NCBI GenBank assembly: GCA_030667725.1
Contig: DAOUVH010000007.1
Location: 1-13,933 of the forward strand
From: Candidatus Cloacimonadota bacterium
GTDB lineage: Bacteria > Cloacimonadota > Cloacimonadia > Cloacimonadales > TCS61
Reading direction: 5' to 3'
Length of the DNA stretch: 13,933 bases
Shown here one piece after another: positions 1-8,086 of the stretch. A model generated the notes under the pieces. It did no database searches. It was given only the letters and a program-made list of their open reading frames with translations, and was not told the DNA's origin. Position 1 is the stretch's first letter. Each line of letters opens with the position of its first letter. The position numbers and the translations under genes were made by a program.

Positions 1-1
1 C

Positions 2-1363
2 AAGCATATCTGGCGCAATGGGAAGAAAGAGCTGATCACCGATAAAGATAAGAAGAATATTGATTCGATCAATGATGAATATTCCAAACAGGCGATGCGG
101 GTGATCGCGATTGCCTATAGAAAATTGGAAGCTGGCGAGAAGGATTATGTTCTGGAAGAGATTGAAAAGGATGTAATATTCTTAGGACTTATTGCCATGA
201 CAGATCCCCCAAAGGAAGGTGTAAAAGAAGCTATAGACGGGGCCCATGCGGCTCATATTCGCACCTTTATAATGACGGGAGATCATGCAGTTACTGCCCA
301 GGCTATAGGTAAAGAGATAAACCTTTCATCGAGAGGTGAAGATGTGCCGGTCATTACCGGAGAGGAGTTTACAGATCTTTCCGATGAGGCACTGAATAAG
401 ATCATGGCAGAAAATGATTCTCTCATTTTCAGCCGGGTATCACCCGAAGATAAATTACGCATAGTGAAACTGCTGAAAAAACAGGATAATATCGTGGCAG
501 TTACGGGAGATGGAGTAAATGATGCACCCGCACTTAAGAGTGCACATATTGGTGTTGCAATGGGTCAAATGGGAACGGATGTATCCAAACAGGCAGCTGA
601 GTTAGTTTTGCTTGATGATAGTTTTCCTACTTTGGTTAAGGCGATCAGAGAAGGCAGGATCATCTATAATAATCTCAGGAAAACAGTATTAGCTTCACTG
701 ACCAGTAATGGAGCTGAATTAGCTGTTGTACTGCTTGGGTTATTAGGTGTAACATTGTTCAAGTGGCCTATCCCGATCCTGGCAATTCAGATATTAGCTA
801 TCGATCTATTTGCTGAGATACTGCCCCTGACAGCACTTACTTTCGATCCCGGCTCTAAAGAGTTGATGACGTCTCCCCCGCGGAGCCGTACAGAACATAT
901 TGTAAATAAAAGAACATCCGCAGAAATTGTCTTTTTAGGTTTTCTGATGGGTCTGCTGGCCTTTCTCAATTTTGGTTTTTTTATCAAGCGAATGGGTATC
1001 GTACTTACGGCAGATCATATTCTTTATGCCAGAGCTACAACTGTTTGCTACACAACTATAGCCTTCACCCAGTTTATTAATATTCTCTCCAGACGCTATG
1101 ATCTGAAATCAATATTCTCAAAAAATTTCTTCAATAGTCCAAAGATGCTTTATTCAATAATCTTCTCTATAGTAATCTGTTTGGTGGCTATCTATACTCC
1201 CGGCTTTAACGAATTCCTTGCATTTGCACCATTGCATTTAAGTGATTGGATTTCAATCTTTGCAGCATCTGCTATCTTTTTGTTAGCACATGAACTTATA
1301 AAGGTTTTTAAGAATATGAAATTATTCAATCAAGAGGATACAAGGATAAATGACCTTTCTTAA
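2..1363 (+). CDS. P2-type cation-transporting ATPase, C-terminal part (5' truncated by window edge)
   Basis: The reading frame is open from base 2, so this is the 3' part of a longer gene; the DKTGT phosphorylation site lies outside the window. With residues counted from the Met at base 95, the P domain shows TDPPKEG (36-42), TGDH (61-64), the hinge motif TGDGVNDAP (137-145) and the VLLDDSF segment (171-177). Several hydrophobic helices follow, matching M5-M10 and the Cation_ATPase_C domain. These proteins use ATP to pump cations across the inner membrane. M5 keeps the Asn and Glu of the calcium-pump site (SNGAE, N205 and E208). In M6 the SERCA pattern N-x-x-T-D is replaced by D-x-x-A-E (D237, E241), so the transported ion cannot be assumed to be calcium. 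The 3' end overlaps the next gene by 14 bases. The family is certain; the substrate is not. Confidence 0.95.
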   Translation, partial: KHIWRNGKKELITDKDKKNIDSINDEYSKQAMRVIAIAYRKLEAGEKDYVLEEIEKDVIFLGLIAMTDPPKEGVKEAIDGAHAAHIRTFIMTGDHAVTAQAIGKEINLSSRGEDVPVITGEEFTDLSDEALNKIMAENDSLIFSRVSPEDKLRIVKLLKKQDNIVAVTGDGVNDAPALKSAHIGVAMGQMGTDVSKQAAELVLLDDSFPTLVKAIREGRIIYNNLRKTVLASLTSNGAELAVVLLGLLGVTLFKWPIPILAIQILAIDLFAEILPLTALTFDPGSKELMTSPPRSRTEHIVNKRTSAEIVFLGFLMGLLAFLNFGFFIKRMGIVLTADHILYARATTVCYTTIAFTQFINILSRRYDLKSIFSKNFFNSPKMLYSIIFSIVICLVAIYTPGFNEFLAFAPLHLSDWISIFAASAIFLLAHELIKVFKNMKLFNQEDTRINDLS

Positions 1364-2858
1364 ATCGGGATACGAAAAGATAAGAAAAAGTTATATAAAC
1401 ACCCGAAAAATATTATTACTTATCGGATTAATAATATTATATTTTTTTTCTCATAATCCCAGTCATGCTTGTGATATGATAGCTCTAATATCTCTTAGTG
1501 GTTACACCATCTCAGAACAAATACAAGTTCCTGGAAGTTCTAATGATCCGTATGATTTTTTTGAGTTTATGAAAGAATGTTCAGATTCTCTGAGTAACGA
1601 TGATGGGTATGGTATTCTCTATTACAAAGATGGAGAAATTATTGTTGATAGTACTCAGAAATGGCATAAAATTGGTTTTAATAAATGGTATGGAGATGGT
1701 ACGGAAGATCCTCTGGATAGTGCTATTGATGAGATTATGACTGAAGAGAATGATGCTGTTTTTGTATTAGGTCATGATAGAAATGGAGAAATTGGATATG
1801 GTAATCATCCATTTACTTTTGAATGGCAGGATCAAACCTATACATTTATGCATAATGGAACTATTTATAATAACCATAAAAAAGCAATAATGAATTATTT
1901 AGGTATAGATTGGTTTTTACTGCATCACTCAAATTGGAATGGTCAATATGGAGATATCAACACATTTATTGATAGTGAATTATTACTTCATTATATTATG
2001 AAACATATCATAGAATATAATGGTGATGTAATATCAGGGATTTATGCAGCCCTAAATAATACAAATGTTGATGGCTACAATTTACAAGAGGAATTTTCCA
2101 GTGGTATACCAGTCATAAATTTTATATTTTCAGATGGAATATCATTGTACCTTTTTAGAAATTCTCGTTTGCTTAATAATACACTAAATCTTTCTTATGA
2201 CATTATTGATAGTGAATTTATTGGAGTTAAAACTCAAGAACCTCTAAATAATGTGATACTTCCTAATACGCTAGTGGTTATCTCTCGAAATGCTGAACCA
2301 ATGATTATTGAATATTACAATCCGCAATTTTCAGCAGAACCATATAGTGGTTGTGTACCCTTAGTAGTGAACTTTGTCGATGAATCAGATGGTGAACCTA
2401 CTAGTTGGCAATGGGATTTCCAAAATGATGGCATTTACGATTCTGTTGAGCAAAATCCTACTTTTATTTATGATCACCCTGGAATATTTAATGTGAAGCT
2501 AAAAATCAATGATTTCACATCTGCAGATTCTCTAGTAAAATTTAATTATATTACAGTATTTGACACTCTTCCACCAGGATCAGAAATATTGTTATTTCAA
2601 AATTATCCGAATCCGTTTAATTCTGAAACAACCATAAGTTATTATCATTCAGAAAGTTATAATGTAGAGATAGCGATTTATAATCTAAATGGGCAGAAAG
2701 TAAAAATGCTTGTCGATGAGCAGCGACCAGCAGGTGAGTATACGGTTATCTGGAACGGAACAGATGAAAACGATAAACTTGTTTCCAGTGGAATTTACTT
2801 TTATAAAATGAAAGCTAAAACCCATGAAAAAACAAAAAAAATGATATTAATGAAGTAG
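1350..2858 (+). CDS. Exported class-II glutamine amidotransferase-like Ntn hydrolase with PKD and T9SS sorting domains
   Basis: This 502-residue protein has three parts. Residues 1-40 are a signal peptide: Lys/Arg-rich start, hydrophobic core ILLLIGLIILYFF at 21-33, end SHA. Residues 41 to about 325 form a class-II amidotransferase domain. Its Cys41-Asp-Met follows the likely signal-peptidase site directly, with NDDGYGI (83-89), GHDR (141-144), NHPF (152-155), HNGTIYN (168-174) and DSE (208-210) in the expected order. Residues about 326-405 are a PKD domain (WQWDFQNDG at 353-361). Residues about 412-502 are a T9SS type A sorting domain with NYPNPFN, an FlgD-like Ig fold and the tail KKMILMK. 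Ntn hydrolases need Cys as the N-terminal residue, so export could itself mature the enzyme. No synthase domain is present, so amide hydrolysis on an unknown substrate is more likely than biosynthesis. The start at 1350 is the only Met before the signal peptide. The gene looks visibly more A+T-rich than its neighbours. Confidence 0.85.
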   Translation: MTFLKSGYEKIRKSYINTRKILLLIGLIILYFFSHNPSHACDMIALISLSGYTISEQIQVPGSSNDPYDFFEFMKECSDSLSNDDGYGILYYKDGEIIVDSTQKWHKIGFNKWYGDGTEDPLDSAIDEIMTEENDAVFVLGHDRNGEIGYGNHPFTFEWQDQTYTFMHNGTIYNNHKKAIMNYLGIDWFLLHHSNWNGQYGDINTFIDSELLLHYIMKHIIEYNGDVISGIYAALNNTNVDGYNLQEEFSSGIPVINFIFSDGISLYLFRNSRLLNNTLNLSYDIIDSEFIGVKTQEPLNNVILPNTLVVISRNAEPMIIEYYNPQFSAEPYSGCVPLVVNFVDESDGEPTSWQWDFQNDGIYDSVEQNPTFIYDHPGIFNVKLKINDFTSADSLVKFNYITVFDTLPPGSEILLFQNYPNPFNSETTISYYHSESYNVEIAIYNLNGQKVKMLVDEQRPAGEYTVIWNGTDENDKLVSSGIYFYKMKAKTHEKTKKMILMK

Positions 2859-2876
2859 ATTTTTAGATAATATTAA

Positions 2877-3142
2877 GTGACATCTATTATCAGTGCATTT
2901 ACAGATTCAGAAAAACCGTGGTACCCTCAAACCTCCTCAGTTCGAACTCAATTGATAAAAGAAATTAAACAAATATACTATATTTTGAATTATGATTATC
3001 CCCTGGCAGGAGAAGAAAAGAAATTCTTCAAGATCGTGGTCAGCGAGCAGCCGGAAGCAGGACGTATTAACAACGTGCTTAAGAAACTCGAAGAGCCTGC
3101 AAGCAGTTATCATAAAATAGGAAGATGATGCTGATGAAGTAA
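2877..3142 (+). pseudogene. Decayed remnant ending in a T9SS sorting tail
   Basis: A GTG-started frame runs from 2877 to 3128 (83 codons) but matches no family I recognise, and it has no clear ribosome-binding site. Its end reads SSYHKIGR and then stops. A shift of one base at about 3123-3125 continues it as MMLMK and a TAA at 3140-3142. The joined end, SYHKIGRMMLMK, has the form of the last residues of T9SS sorting domains; the intact gene upstream ends KTKKMILMK. The Ig-like body that should precede such a tail (PAG-x-y, SSGIYFY) is missing. The most economical reading is a deleted and frameshifted leftover of a second T9SS cargo gene. A small real gene in this frame cannot be excluded, because codon use in 3000-3120 looks coding-like. 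Confidence 0.35.
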
Positions 3143-3187
3143 ACTCACCCTTCAGTCTTCGCCAAGGCTACGCCCTGACAGGACTAT

Positions 3188-3212
3188 CCCTCTCTTCAAA
3201 AACCAGAGAGGG
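3188..3212. terminator. Hairpin with 8-bp perfect stem, possible terminator or processing stem
   Basis: The arms CCCTCTCT (3188-3195) and AGAGAGGG (3205-3212) are perfectly complementary around a 9-base loop. It lies between the remnant at 2877-3142 and the DUF4143 gene. No T-run follows on either strand, so a classical intrinsic terminator is not shown; a dispersed palindromic repeat is an equal possibility. Confidence 0.4.
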
Positions 3213-3307
3213 AACATAAGAAAAGCAAGAAACATTAACGTAGGGTCAGAGGGGTTGAAATAAGCTTAGGATATTTTTCTTTCTTGACACTCAAGAGAAA
3301 ACATTTA

Positions 3308-3387
3308 AATTTGGGATTGTGTTCCTGAAATTATATACAAATACGGGATTACGTTCCTGATATTATATGTAATTTCGGGATTAGGGA
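3308..3387 (+). repeat. Tandem 32-bp repeat (about 2.5 units) upstream of the DUF4143 gene
   Basis: The core GGGATTrygTTCCTGAwATT begins at 3313 and again at 3345, and a third partial copy (CGGGATTAGGG) begins at 3377. This gives an exact 32-bp period. The third copy ends in the ribosome-binding site of the next gene. A TTGACA hexamer (3284-3289) lies just upstream, with a poor -10 candidate, so the array would fall in the promoter or the 5' leader. It has no spacers and is not a CRISPR. A repeated operator or a simple duplication are both possible. Confidence 0.7.
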
Positions 3388-3394
3388 GAGTGCT

Positions 3395-4525
3395 ATGATT
3401 AAAAGAGAAATCTCAAAACAGATAGAAAAACGTCTATTCAGGGGGAAAGCTATCATCCTGATCGGAGCTAGACAAGTTGGGAAGACAACCCTGATCAATG
3501 ATCTATTGAAGGATATTCCCGATAAAAAACTTATAATCAATGGAGATGAAGCTGATTCTTTCTTCTGGGCACAAGAACCAACCTCAGCTAAGCTGAAGAC
3601 TTTGATCGGCAATCATAAGATCGTTTTCGTTGATGAAGCACAGCGAATTCCTAATATTGGCATCATAATTAAACTCATTATTGATAATATCTCTGATGTT
3701 CAGGTAATTGCCACCGGCTCGTCTGCTCTGGAAATGAAAAGCATGATGAGTGAACCGCTTACAGGACGAAAATACGAATTTCATCTTTACCCTCTTAATT
3801 TCACGGAGATGGTAGATCATACAAACCTGTTGGATGAAATAGGAATGCTTCATCAACGCTTGATCTATGGTAGTTACCCTGAAATAATCACCCATCCCGA
3901 AGATAATAAAAAGTTATTGAACATGTTGGCTGGCAGCTATCTATACAAAGATATTCTGGCATTAGATGCTATTCGAAAACCCGAAATACTTGAAAATCTC
4001 GTTCGTGCTTTAGCCTATCAAATTGGGAATGAAGTTAATTATCAGGAACTCAGCCAACTGGTGAAATCCGATGCGAAAACTGTGCAAAATTACATTATTC
4101 TCTTGGAAAAAACTTATGTGATCTTCAGATTGCCAGCCTTCAGCAGAAACTTGCGAAACGAAATAAAAAAAGGACGTAAAATCTATTTCTACGACAATGG
4201 CATTCGAAATGCTTTAATCGGTAATTTCACTGATATTGAATTGCGAACAGATAAAGGTGCATTATGGGAAAATTATCTTATTTCAGAAAGAAAGAAGATA
4301 ATCAATTATCGGGATATATATGCAAAAAGTTATTTTTGGAGAACCTTTCAACAAAGTGAAATCGATTATATAGAAGAGGAAAATGAAGAAATTTCTGCTT
4401 ATGAATTCAAATGGAATCCCCATGCAAAATGGAATATTTCCAAACCATTTCAAGAAAGTTATCATCCTAGAGAAATAAGACTCATCCACCCCCAGAATTA
4501 TTATGAATTCTTGGGATTTAAATAA
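3395..4525 (+). CDS. DUF4143-family AAA-type ATPase
   Basis: This 376-residue protein is full length for the family of ATP-binding proteins made of an AAA_14 domain and a DUF4143 domain. Walker A is GARQVGKTT (24-32) and Walker B is IVFVDEAQ (76-83). A sensor-like ATGSSALEM (107-114) and the typical LYPLNFTEM (131-139) follow. The middle part (about 195-275) is the helical, winged-helix-like section ending in YFYDNGIRNAL. The C-terminal part carries E322-I-D324 and E337-F-K339, the D...ExK pattern of a PD-(D/E)XK nuclease-like fold. The function of these proteins is not settled; they are often present in many copies and patchily distributed, which suggests mobility. The start at 3395 follows GGGAGAG (3384-3390) at a 4-base spacing. 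The tag gene begins 13 bases after the stop, so the two may be co-transcribed. Confidence 0.9.
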   Translation: MIKREISKQIEKRLFRGKAIILIGARQVGKTTLINDLLKDIPDKKLIINGDEADSFFWAQEPTSAKLKTLIGNHKIVFVDEAQRIPNIGIIIKLIIDNISDVQVIATGSSALEMKSMMSEPLTGRKYEFHLYPLNFTEMVDHTNLLDEIGMLHQRLIYGSYPEIITHPEDNKKLLNMLAGSYLYKDILALDAIRKPEILENLVRALAYQIGNEVNYQELSQLVKSDAKTVQNYIILLEKTYVIFRLPAFSRNLRNEIKKGRKIYFYDNGIRNALIGNFTDIELRTDKGALWENYLISERKKIINYRDIYAKSYFWRTFQQSEIDYIEEENEEISAYEFKWNPHAKWNISKPFQESYHPREIRLIHPQNYYEFLGFK

Positions 4526-4538
4526 AAGGAGCTTTTTT

Positions 4539-5108
4539 ATGAACCGTTGTCCCTGGGGAACGTCCGATGAATTGTATATCCGCTATCACGATGATGAATG
4601 GGGAGTACCCGTTTTTGATGATCAGAAACAGTTTGAATTTTTAGTGTTGGAATCAGCCCAGGCCGGGTTGAGCTGGCACACGATCCTGAAAAAGAGAGAG
4701 AACTATCGAGCTGCTTATGATGGATTTGATGTGCAGAAAGTTGTCAGATACGATGAAAAGAAAATTGAAGAACTGATGCAGAACGCCGGTATTATCCGCA
4801 ATCGCCGTAAGATCGAAGCTTCGGTTAATAATGCTAAATTATTCATAGGTATCCAAAAGGAATTTGGTAGTTTCTGTAATTACCTATGGGGATTTGTGAA
4901 TGGTAAACCACTTGTAAATAATTGGACTGAAGTTTCTCAAATACCTGCCAAAACCGAATTATCAGATATTATCAGCCGGGACATGAAAAAACGGGGATTC
5001 AAATTCTTAGGATCGATAATTATCTACTCACATCTGCAGGCTACCGGTCTGGTCAATGATCATGTGACAAATTGTTTTCGCTGGAAAGAGTGCCAGGAAA
5101 TTGGATAA
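4539..5108 (+). CDS. tag: DNA-3-methyladenine glycosylase I
   Basis: This 189-residue protein matches E. coli Tag (187 residues) along its whole length. It excises 3-methyladenine from alkylated DNA in the cytoplasm, the first step of base excision repair. The structural zinc ligands of Tag are all present: Cys4, His17, His175 and Cys179 (in MNRCPWG, RYHDDEWG and NDHVTNC). The base-recognition Glu38 lies in LESAQAGLSW, and KKRGFKFLG (150-158) is conserved. An upstream in-frame ATG at 4503 lies inside the end of the DUF4143 gene. The start at 4539 is preferred because AAGGAG (4526-4531) sits 7 bases before it and because the family begins M-x-R-C. It lies 13 bases downstream of the DUF4143 gene, probably by chance of operon structure. 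Confidence 0.97.
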   Translation: MNRCPWGTSDELYIRYHDDEWGVPVFDDQKQFEFLVLESAQAGLSWHTILKKRENYRAAYDGFDVQKVVRYDEKKIEELMQNAGIIRNRRKIEASVNNAKLFIGIQKEFGSFCNYLWGFVNGKPLVNNWTEVSQIPAKTELSDIISRDMKKRGFKFLGSIIIYSHLQATGLVNDHVTNCFRWKECQEIG

Positions 5109-5131
5109 TAAGCATCAGAATTTATGCATTT

Positions 5132-5230
5132 TACCCTGACTTTGTGACAAGATTTGCTGAAATTTACCCTGACTTTGTGACAGGTTTTACTGATATTTAC
5201 CCTGACTCTGTGACAAAAATGCTTCTGGAT
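5132..5230 (+). repeat. Three tandem 33-bp repeats between tag and tldD
   Basis: The core TACCCTGACTTTGTGACA begins at 5132, 5165 and 5198, an exact 33-bp period; the third copy has one substitution in the core (ACTTT to ACTCT). Core positions are nearly invariant, while the 15-base intervals between them have diverged (AGATTTGCTGAAATT versus GGTTTTACTGATATT). That pattern suggests the core is kept for binding or structure. Read from 5132 the array is an open frame with an 11-residue repeat, but no start codon or ribosome-binding site serves it. The rest of the 243-base gap (5231-5351) is A+T-rich, with a TTGACA at 5285-5290 but no good -10 hexamer. Confidence 0.8.
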
Positions 5231-5351
5231 TCAGTGATAATCAGTGTTTAACCAAATTGCATCTAAACTATCAAGATAAATCGTTTGACACACTCTGTTT
5301 ATTTCACATTTTTCATTTCAAATTTCAAACTAAATTAATTAGGAGGTTTTA

Positions 5352-6794
5352 GTGGATTTTCTATCACTGGCAATGGATACGGCAAAGTCGCTGGGAGCTG
5401 ATTATGCCGATATCCGTATTCAAAAATCGAGTACCGAAATGATCTATCTTCGTAACTTGAGTTTGAAGAACACTTCACTCAATGAGATCTACGGTTACGG
5501 GATCAGAGTTTTCAAAAACGGTGCCTGGGGTTTCGCCCATAATAATGTTTTTACTGAAGATGCTGTAAATGGAACAGTAAAAAAAGCTTTCGCGATCGCC
5601 AAAGAATCGGGTCGGATAAAATATGGAAAAGGACTGGTTCTGGCACATGAAAGAGGTTATATCGATTCCTTTAAAACATCATACTGCCTTGATCCTTTCG
5701 ATGTTCCCTTAAGTGAAAAAGTAGAATTGATGATGGAAGTGAACAAAACCATGCTCAATTTTGCTGAAATTAAACTGGCTGTATTCATGCTGGAATGCCG
5801 TAAAGATGAAAAGCTGTTCGCTTCCACTTTAGGCAGCAGATTGGATATCCAGACGATCTATATCGAACCGACCATAACGGCAACTGCTGTTGCAGAAGGT
5901 GACAGCCAAAGCCGAACTTTCAGTCCTGGTGGACAAGGCAGAGGCTGGGAATGGGTGCAAAGCCTGAACCTGACCGACAAAGCTGTACAGGTGGCAGAAG
6001 AGGCAATTCTGAAAGTTCATGCCGATTCTCTTGGCGCGGAAGTGCGTAGAACTCTACTACTCGATCCCAATCACACAGCACTTACCATGCACGAATCTGT
6101 TGGACATCCAACTGAATTGGACAGAGTTCTGGGCTGGGAAGCAGATTTTGCCGGCATCAGTTTTGCCACTCCCGAAAAACTGGGAAATTACCAATACGGT
6201 TCCAAAATTGTAAATTTTGTAGCAAATAACACTTTGGAAGGCGGTCTTGCTACTGCCGGTTATGATGACGACGGCGTTCCCAATCAGAAATGGTATATCA
6301 TTAAAGATGGTATTTTGAACGAATACGGCAACACTCGTGCAACTGCTCCTCTCATCGGCATGAAAATGAGTCGGGGCTGTAACCGGGCTACCAACTATTT
6401 TGATTTTCCCATTAACCGAATTCCCAATCTCTATCTGCAGCCGGGAAAAAAGAAGCTATCTCCCCAGGAATTGATCGCTGACACTGAAGATGGAGTATAC
6501 ATCGAAGGGCGCGGTTCCTTCTCCATTGATCAGCATCGGGTTAATTTCCAGTTTGGCGGTGATATGTTCTGGGAGATCAAGGATGGCAAGAAAGTACGAC
6601 CGCTCAAGAAAGTTCTCTATAAATCAAATAATCCTGAATTCTGGAACAGCGTCGATGCTATCTGTGATGAGAGATTCTTCCAAACATTCGGTGTAACGAA
6701 TTGCGGGAAAGGTCAACCGGGTCAGCGGGGACGGATGACGCATGGCGGAGCATTAGCCCGTTTCCGTAATATTCGGGTAGGAGGTTCCCAATGA
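5352..6794 (+). CDS. tldD: TldD-family metalloprotease subunit
   Basis: This 480-residue protein is the catalytic partner of the TldD/TldE (PmbA) protease. In E. coli the heterodimer removes the leader of microcin B17 and degrades unfolded peptides, including the antitoxin CcdA. The zinc motif HExxxH is His247-Glu248-Ser-Val-Gly-His252 (in MHESVGHPTELDR). The C-terminal NCGKGQPGQ (450-458), with Cys451, is the conserved segment of this family that contains a further metal ligand. There is no signal peptide, so it is cytosolic. The GTG start at 5352 follows a full AGGAGG (5341-5346) at a 5-base spacing. The stop overlaps the start of the next gene (ATGA), so the two subunits are translationally coupled. 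The natural substrate here is unknown. The nearby HipBST antitoxins could be substrates, by analogy with CcdA only. Confidence 0.95.
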   Translation: MDFLSLAMDTAKSLGADYADIRIQKSSTEMIYLRNLSLKNTSLNEIYGYGIRVFKNGAWGFAHNNVFTEDAVNGTVKKAFAIAKESGRIKYGKGLVLAHERGYIDSFKTSYCLDPFDVPLSEKVELMMEVNKTMLNFAEIKLAVFMLECRKDEKLFASTLGSRLDIQTIYIEPTITATAVAEGDSQSRTFSPGGQGRGWEWVQSLNLTDKAVQVAEEAILKVHADSLGAEVRRTLLLDPNHTALTMHESVGHPTELDRVLGWEADFAGISFATPEKLGNYQYGSKIVNFVANNTLEGGLATAGYDDDGVPNQKWYIIKDGILNEYGNTRATAPLIGMKMSRGCNRATNYFDFPINRIPNLYLQPGKKKLSPQELIADTEDGVYIEGRGSFSIDQHRVNFQFGGDMFWEIKDGKKVRPLKKVLYKSNNPEFWNSVDAICDERFFQTFGVTNCGKGQPGQRGRMTHGGALARFRNIRVGGSQ

Positions 6795-8077
6795 TAACTA
6801 TAAAAGATATGCAAAAAGCTGCCGAATTTATTCGTAAATATAGTAACGCTGATGACTTTACTTTCAGCATCAATGGCTCGGAAGACCTGCTGACCCGTTT
6901 TGCTCAGAACGGCATTACCCAGCACATATCCGGCAATAAGTTAAATGTAAGTCTGAGTGTTGCCTTTGATCATAAAAATGGAGCAGCCTCCGGTAATAAC
7001 CTGGATGAAGATTCTCTCAAATATCTCATTAAAACAGCTGAAAGCATGGCAAAACTGAATCAGCCTGATCCGGAATTTGTGGCAAGCGAATCTGCTCATG
7101 ATCTGCCGGAAGTAGATAATTATGCCCAGAGTACTGCTGATCTGCCGGTAGAAAAAATCGTTGATGATATCCTGACATGTGTTAAAAATGCTGAAGGTAA
7201 AGATGCCAAACTTTCCGGAATATCCCAGAAACATATTTATGATACTTTTCTTACAACTAAAAACGGCTTTGAAGGTTTTGATAGATCAACCAGCTTCTCT
7301 CACTCTATGACCTTGAAAAAAGAGGGAGTGGAAACGAAAGTATCAAGATCAGTAAAAGATCATGCCAAATTCAGTATGCTTGCCATGATCGAGCAGCTGA
7401 ACTCCCAATTCGATAGTTTAAATAATCCGGTGCAATTGGCAAAAGGAAAAATTCCGGTTATCTTAAGACCGGCTGCAGTTTTGAACTGGCTGTTCTATCT
7501 TATCTGGACTTTTGATCGACGTACTGCTGATGAAGGACACACACCCTTCACAGATCAGATCGGCAAGCAATTCTTTGGAAAAGATTTCACCTTCCGTTCC
7601 CGTCTGGATGATCCCGATCTGGAAGCCAGCAAATTCTTAAATGGCGGAGTTCCGGCTGAGAATATCGACTGGATCGTAAACGGTATACTCAAGAATATGA
7701 GTGCAAACAGATATTATGCAAAAAAGAATGATCTGAAAGCTTTGCGCCCCTACAACATCATCGTGGAAGGCGGAGATACAACTGAAGCTGAAATGATGAA
7801 AATGGTAGATCGCGGCGTGATCATAAACAATTTCTGGTATATTCGCCCCACTGACCGCAAAACCGGTGAATGGACTGGATTGACCCGTGATGGAGTACTC
7901 TATTTTGAAGACGGCAAGATCCAGAAATCGGTAACGAACTTCCGCTGGAATGAGATCCTGCACGATGCTACCAAACGCATCCTGGCGCTGGGACCAAGTG
8001 TTCAGCAGGAATATTATGCCAAGGTTCCGACTCTGTTGATCGATGATTTCAACTTTGTGGATGTAACAACATTTTAG
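6791..8077 (+). CDS. tldE: TldE/PmbA-family subunit
   Basis: This 428-residue paralogue of TldD lacks the HExxxH motif, as expected for the TldE (PmbA) partner, which shapes the peptide-binding chamber and has no catalytic zinc of its own. Recognisable features are the N-terminal FTFSINGSEDLLTRFAQNGI segment and the C-terminal WYIRPTDRKTGEWTGLTRDG block (from about residue 349). In E. coli PmbA the corresponding block has the same R-x(n)-TGLTRDG form. The ATG overlaps the tldD stop by four bases and lies just after AGGAGG (6780-6785). It is the last gene of the operon. A strong palindrome follows its stop after nine bases, and the next gene is convergent. Confidence 0.93.
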   Translation: MITIKDMQKAAEFIRKYSNADDFTFSINGSEDLLTRFAQNGITQHISGNKLNVSLSVAFDHKNGAASGNNLDEDSLKYLIKTAESMAKLNQPDPEFVASESAHDLPEVDNYAQSTADLPVEKIVDDILTCVKNAEGKDAKLSGISQKHIYDTFLTTKNGFEGFDRSTSFSHSMTLKKEGVETKVSRSVKDHAKFSMLAMIEQLNSQFDSLNNPVQLAKGKIPVILRPAAVLNWLFYLIWTFDRRTADEGHTPFTDQIGKQFFGKDFTFRSRLDDPDLEASKFLNGGVPAENIDWIVNGILKNMSANRYYAKKNDLKALRPYNIIVEGGDTTEAEMMKMVDRGVIINNFWYIRPTDRKTGEWTGLTRDGVLYFEDGKIQKSVTNFRWNEILHDATKRILALGPSVQQEYYAKVPTLLIDDFNFVDVTTF

Positions 8078-8086
8078 GGATTTTTA

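Noticed and set aside
1461..1475. Lipoprotein signal (Cys41 as a lipidated cysteine)
   Set aside because: The preceding residues PSHA lack the Leu/Val/Ile-x-x pattern of a lipobox, and the downstream amidotransferase motifs and T9SS tail explain the Cys better as a nucleophile.
4503..4538. Earlier start for tag at 4503
   Set aside because: It lies within the end of the DUF4143 gene without a ribosome-binding site, and the family starts at M-x-R-C, which is at 4539.
5132..5230. CRISPR-like array
   Set aside because: Units are directly adjacent, the intervals are related to one another and only 15 bases long, and no cas genes are near.
5102..5251. Open frame over the 33-bp repeats encoding an 11-residue repeat (YPDFVTRFAEI type)
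   Set aside because: It has no start codon, no ribosome-binding site and only three units; a 33-bp period keeps any frame open by arithmetic once one unit is open.
5285..5313. Sigma-70 promoter for tldD based on TTGACA at 5285-5290
   Set aside because: No acceptable -10 hexamer lies 15-19 bases downstream; mentioned only in the repeat entry.
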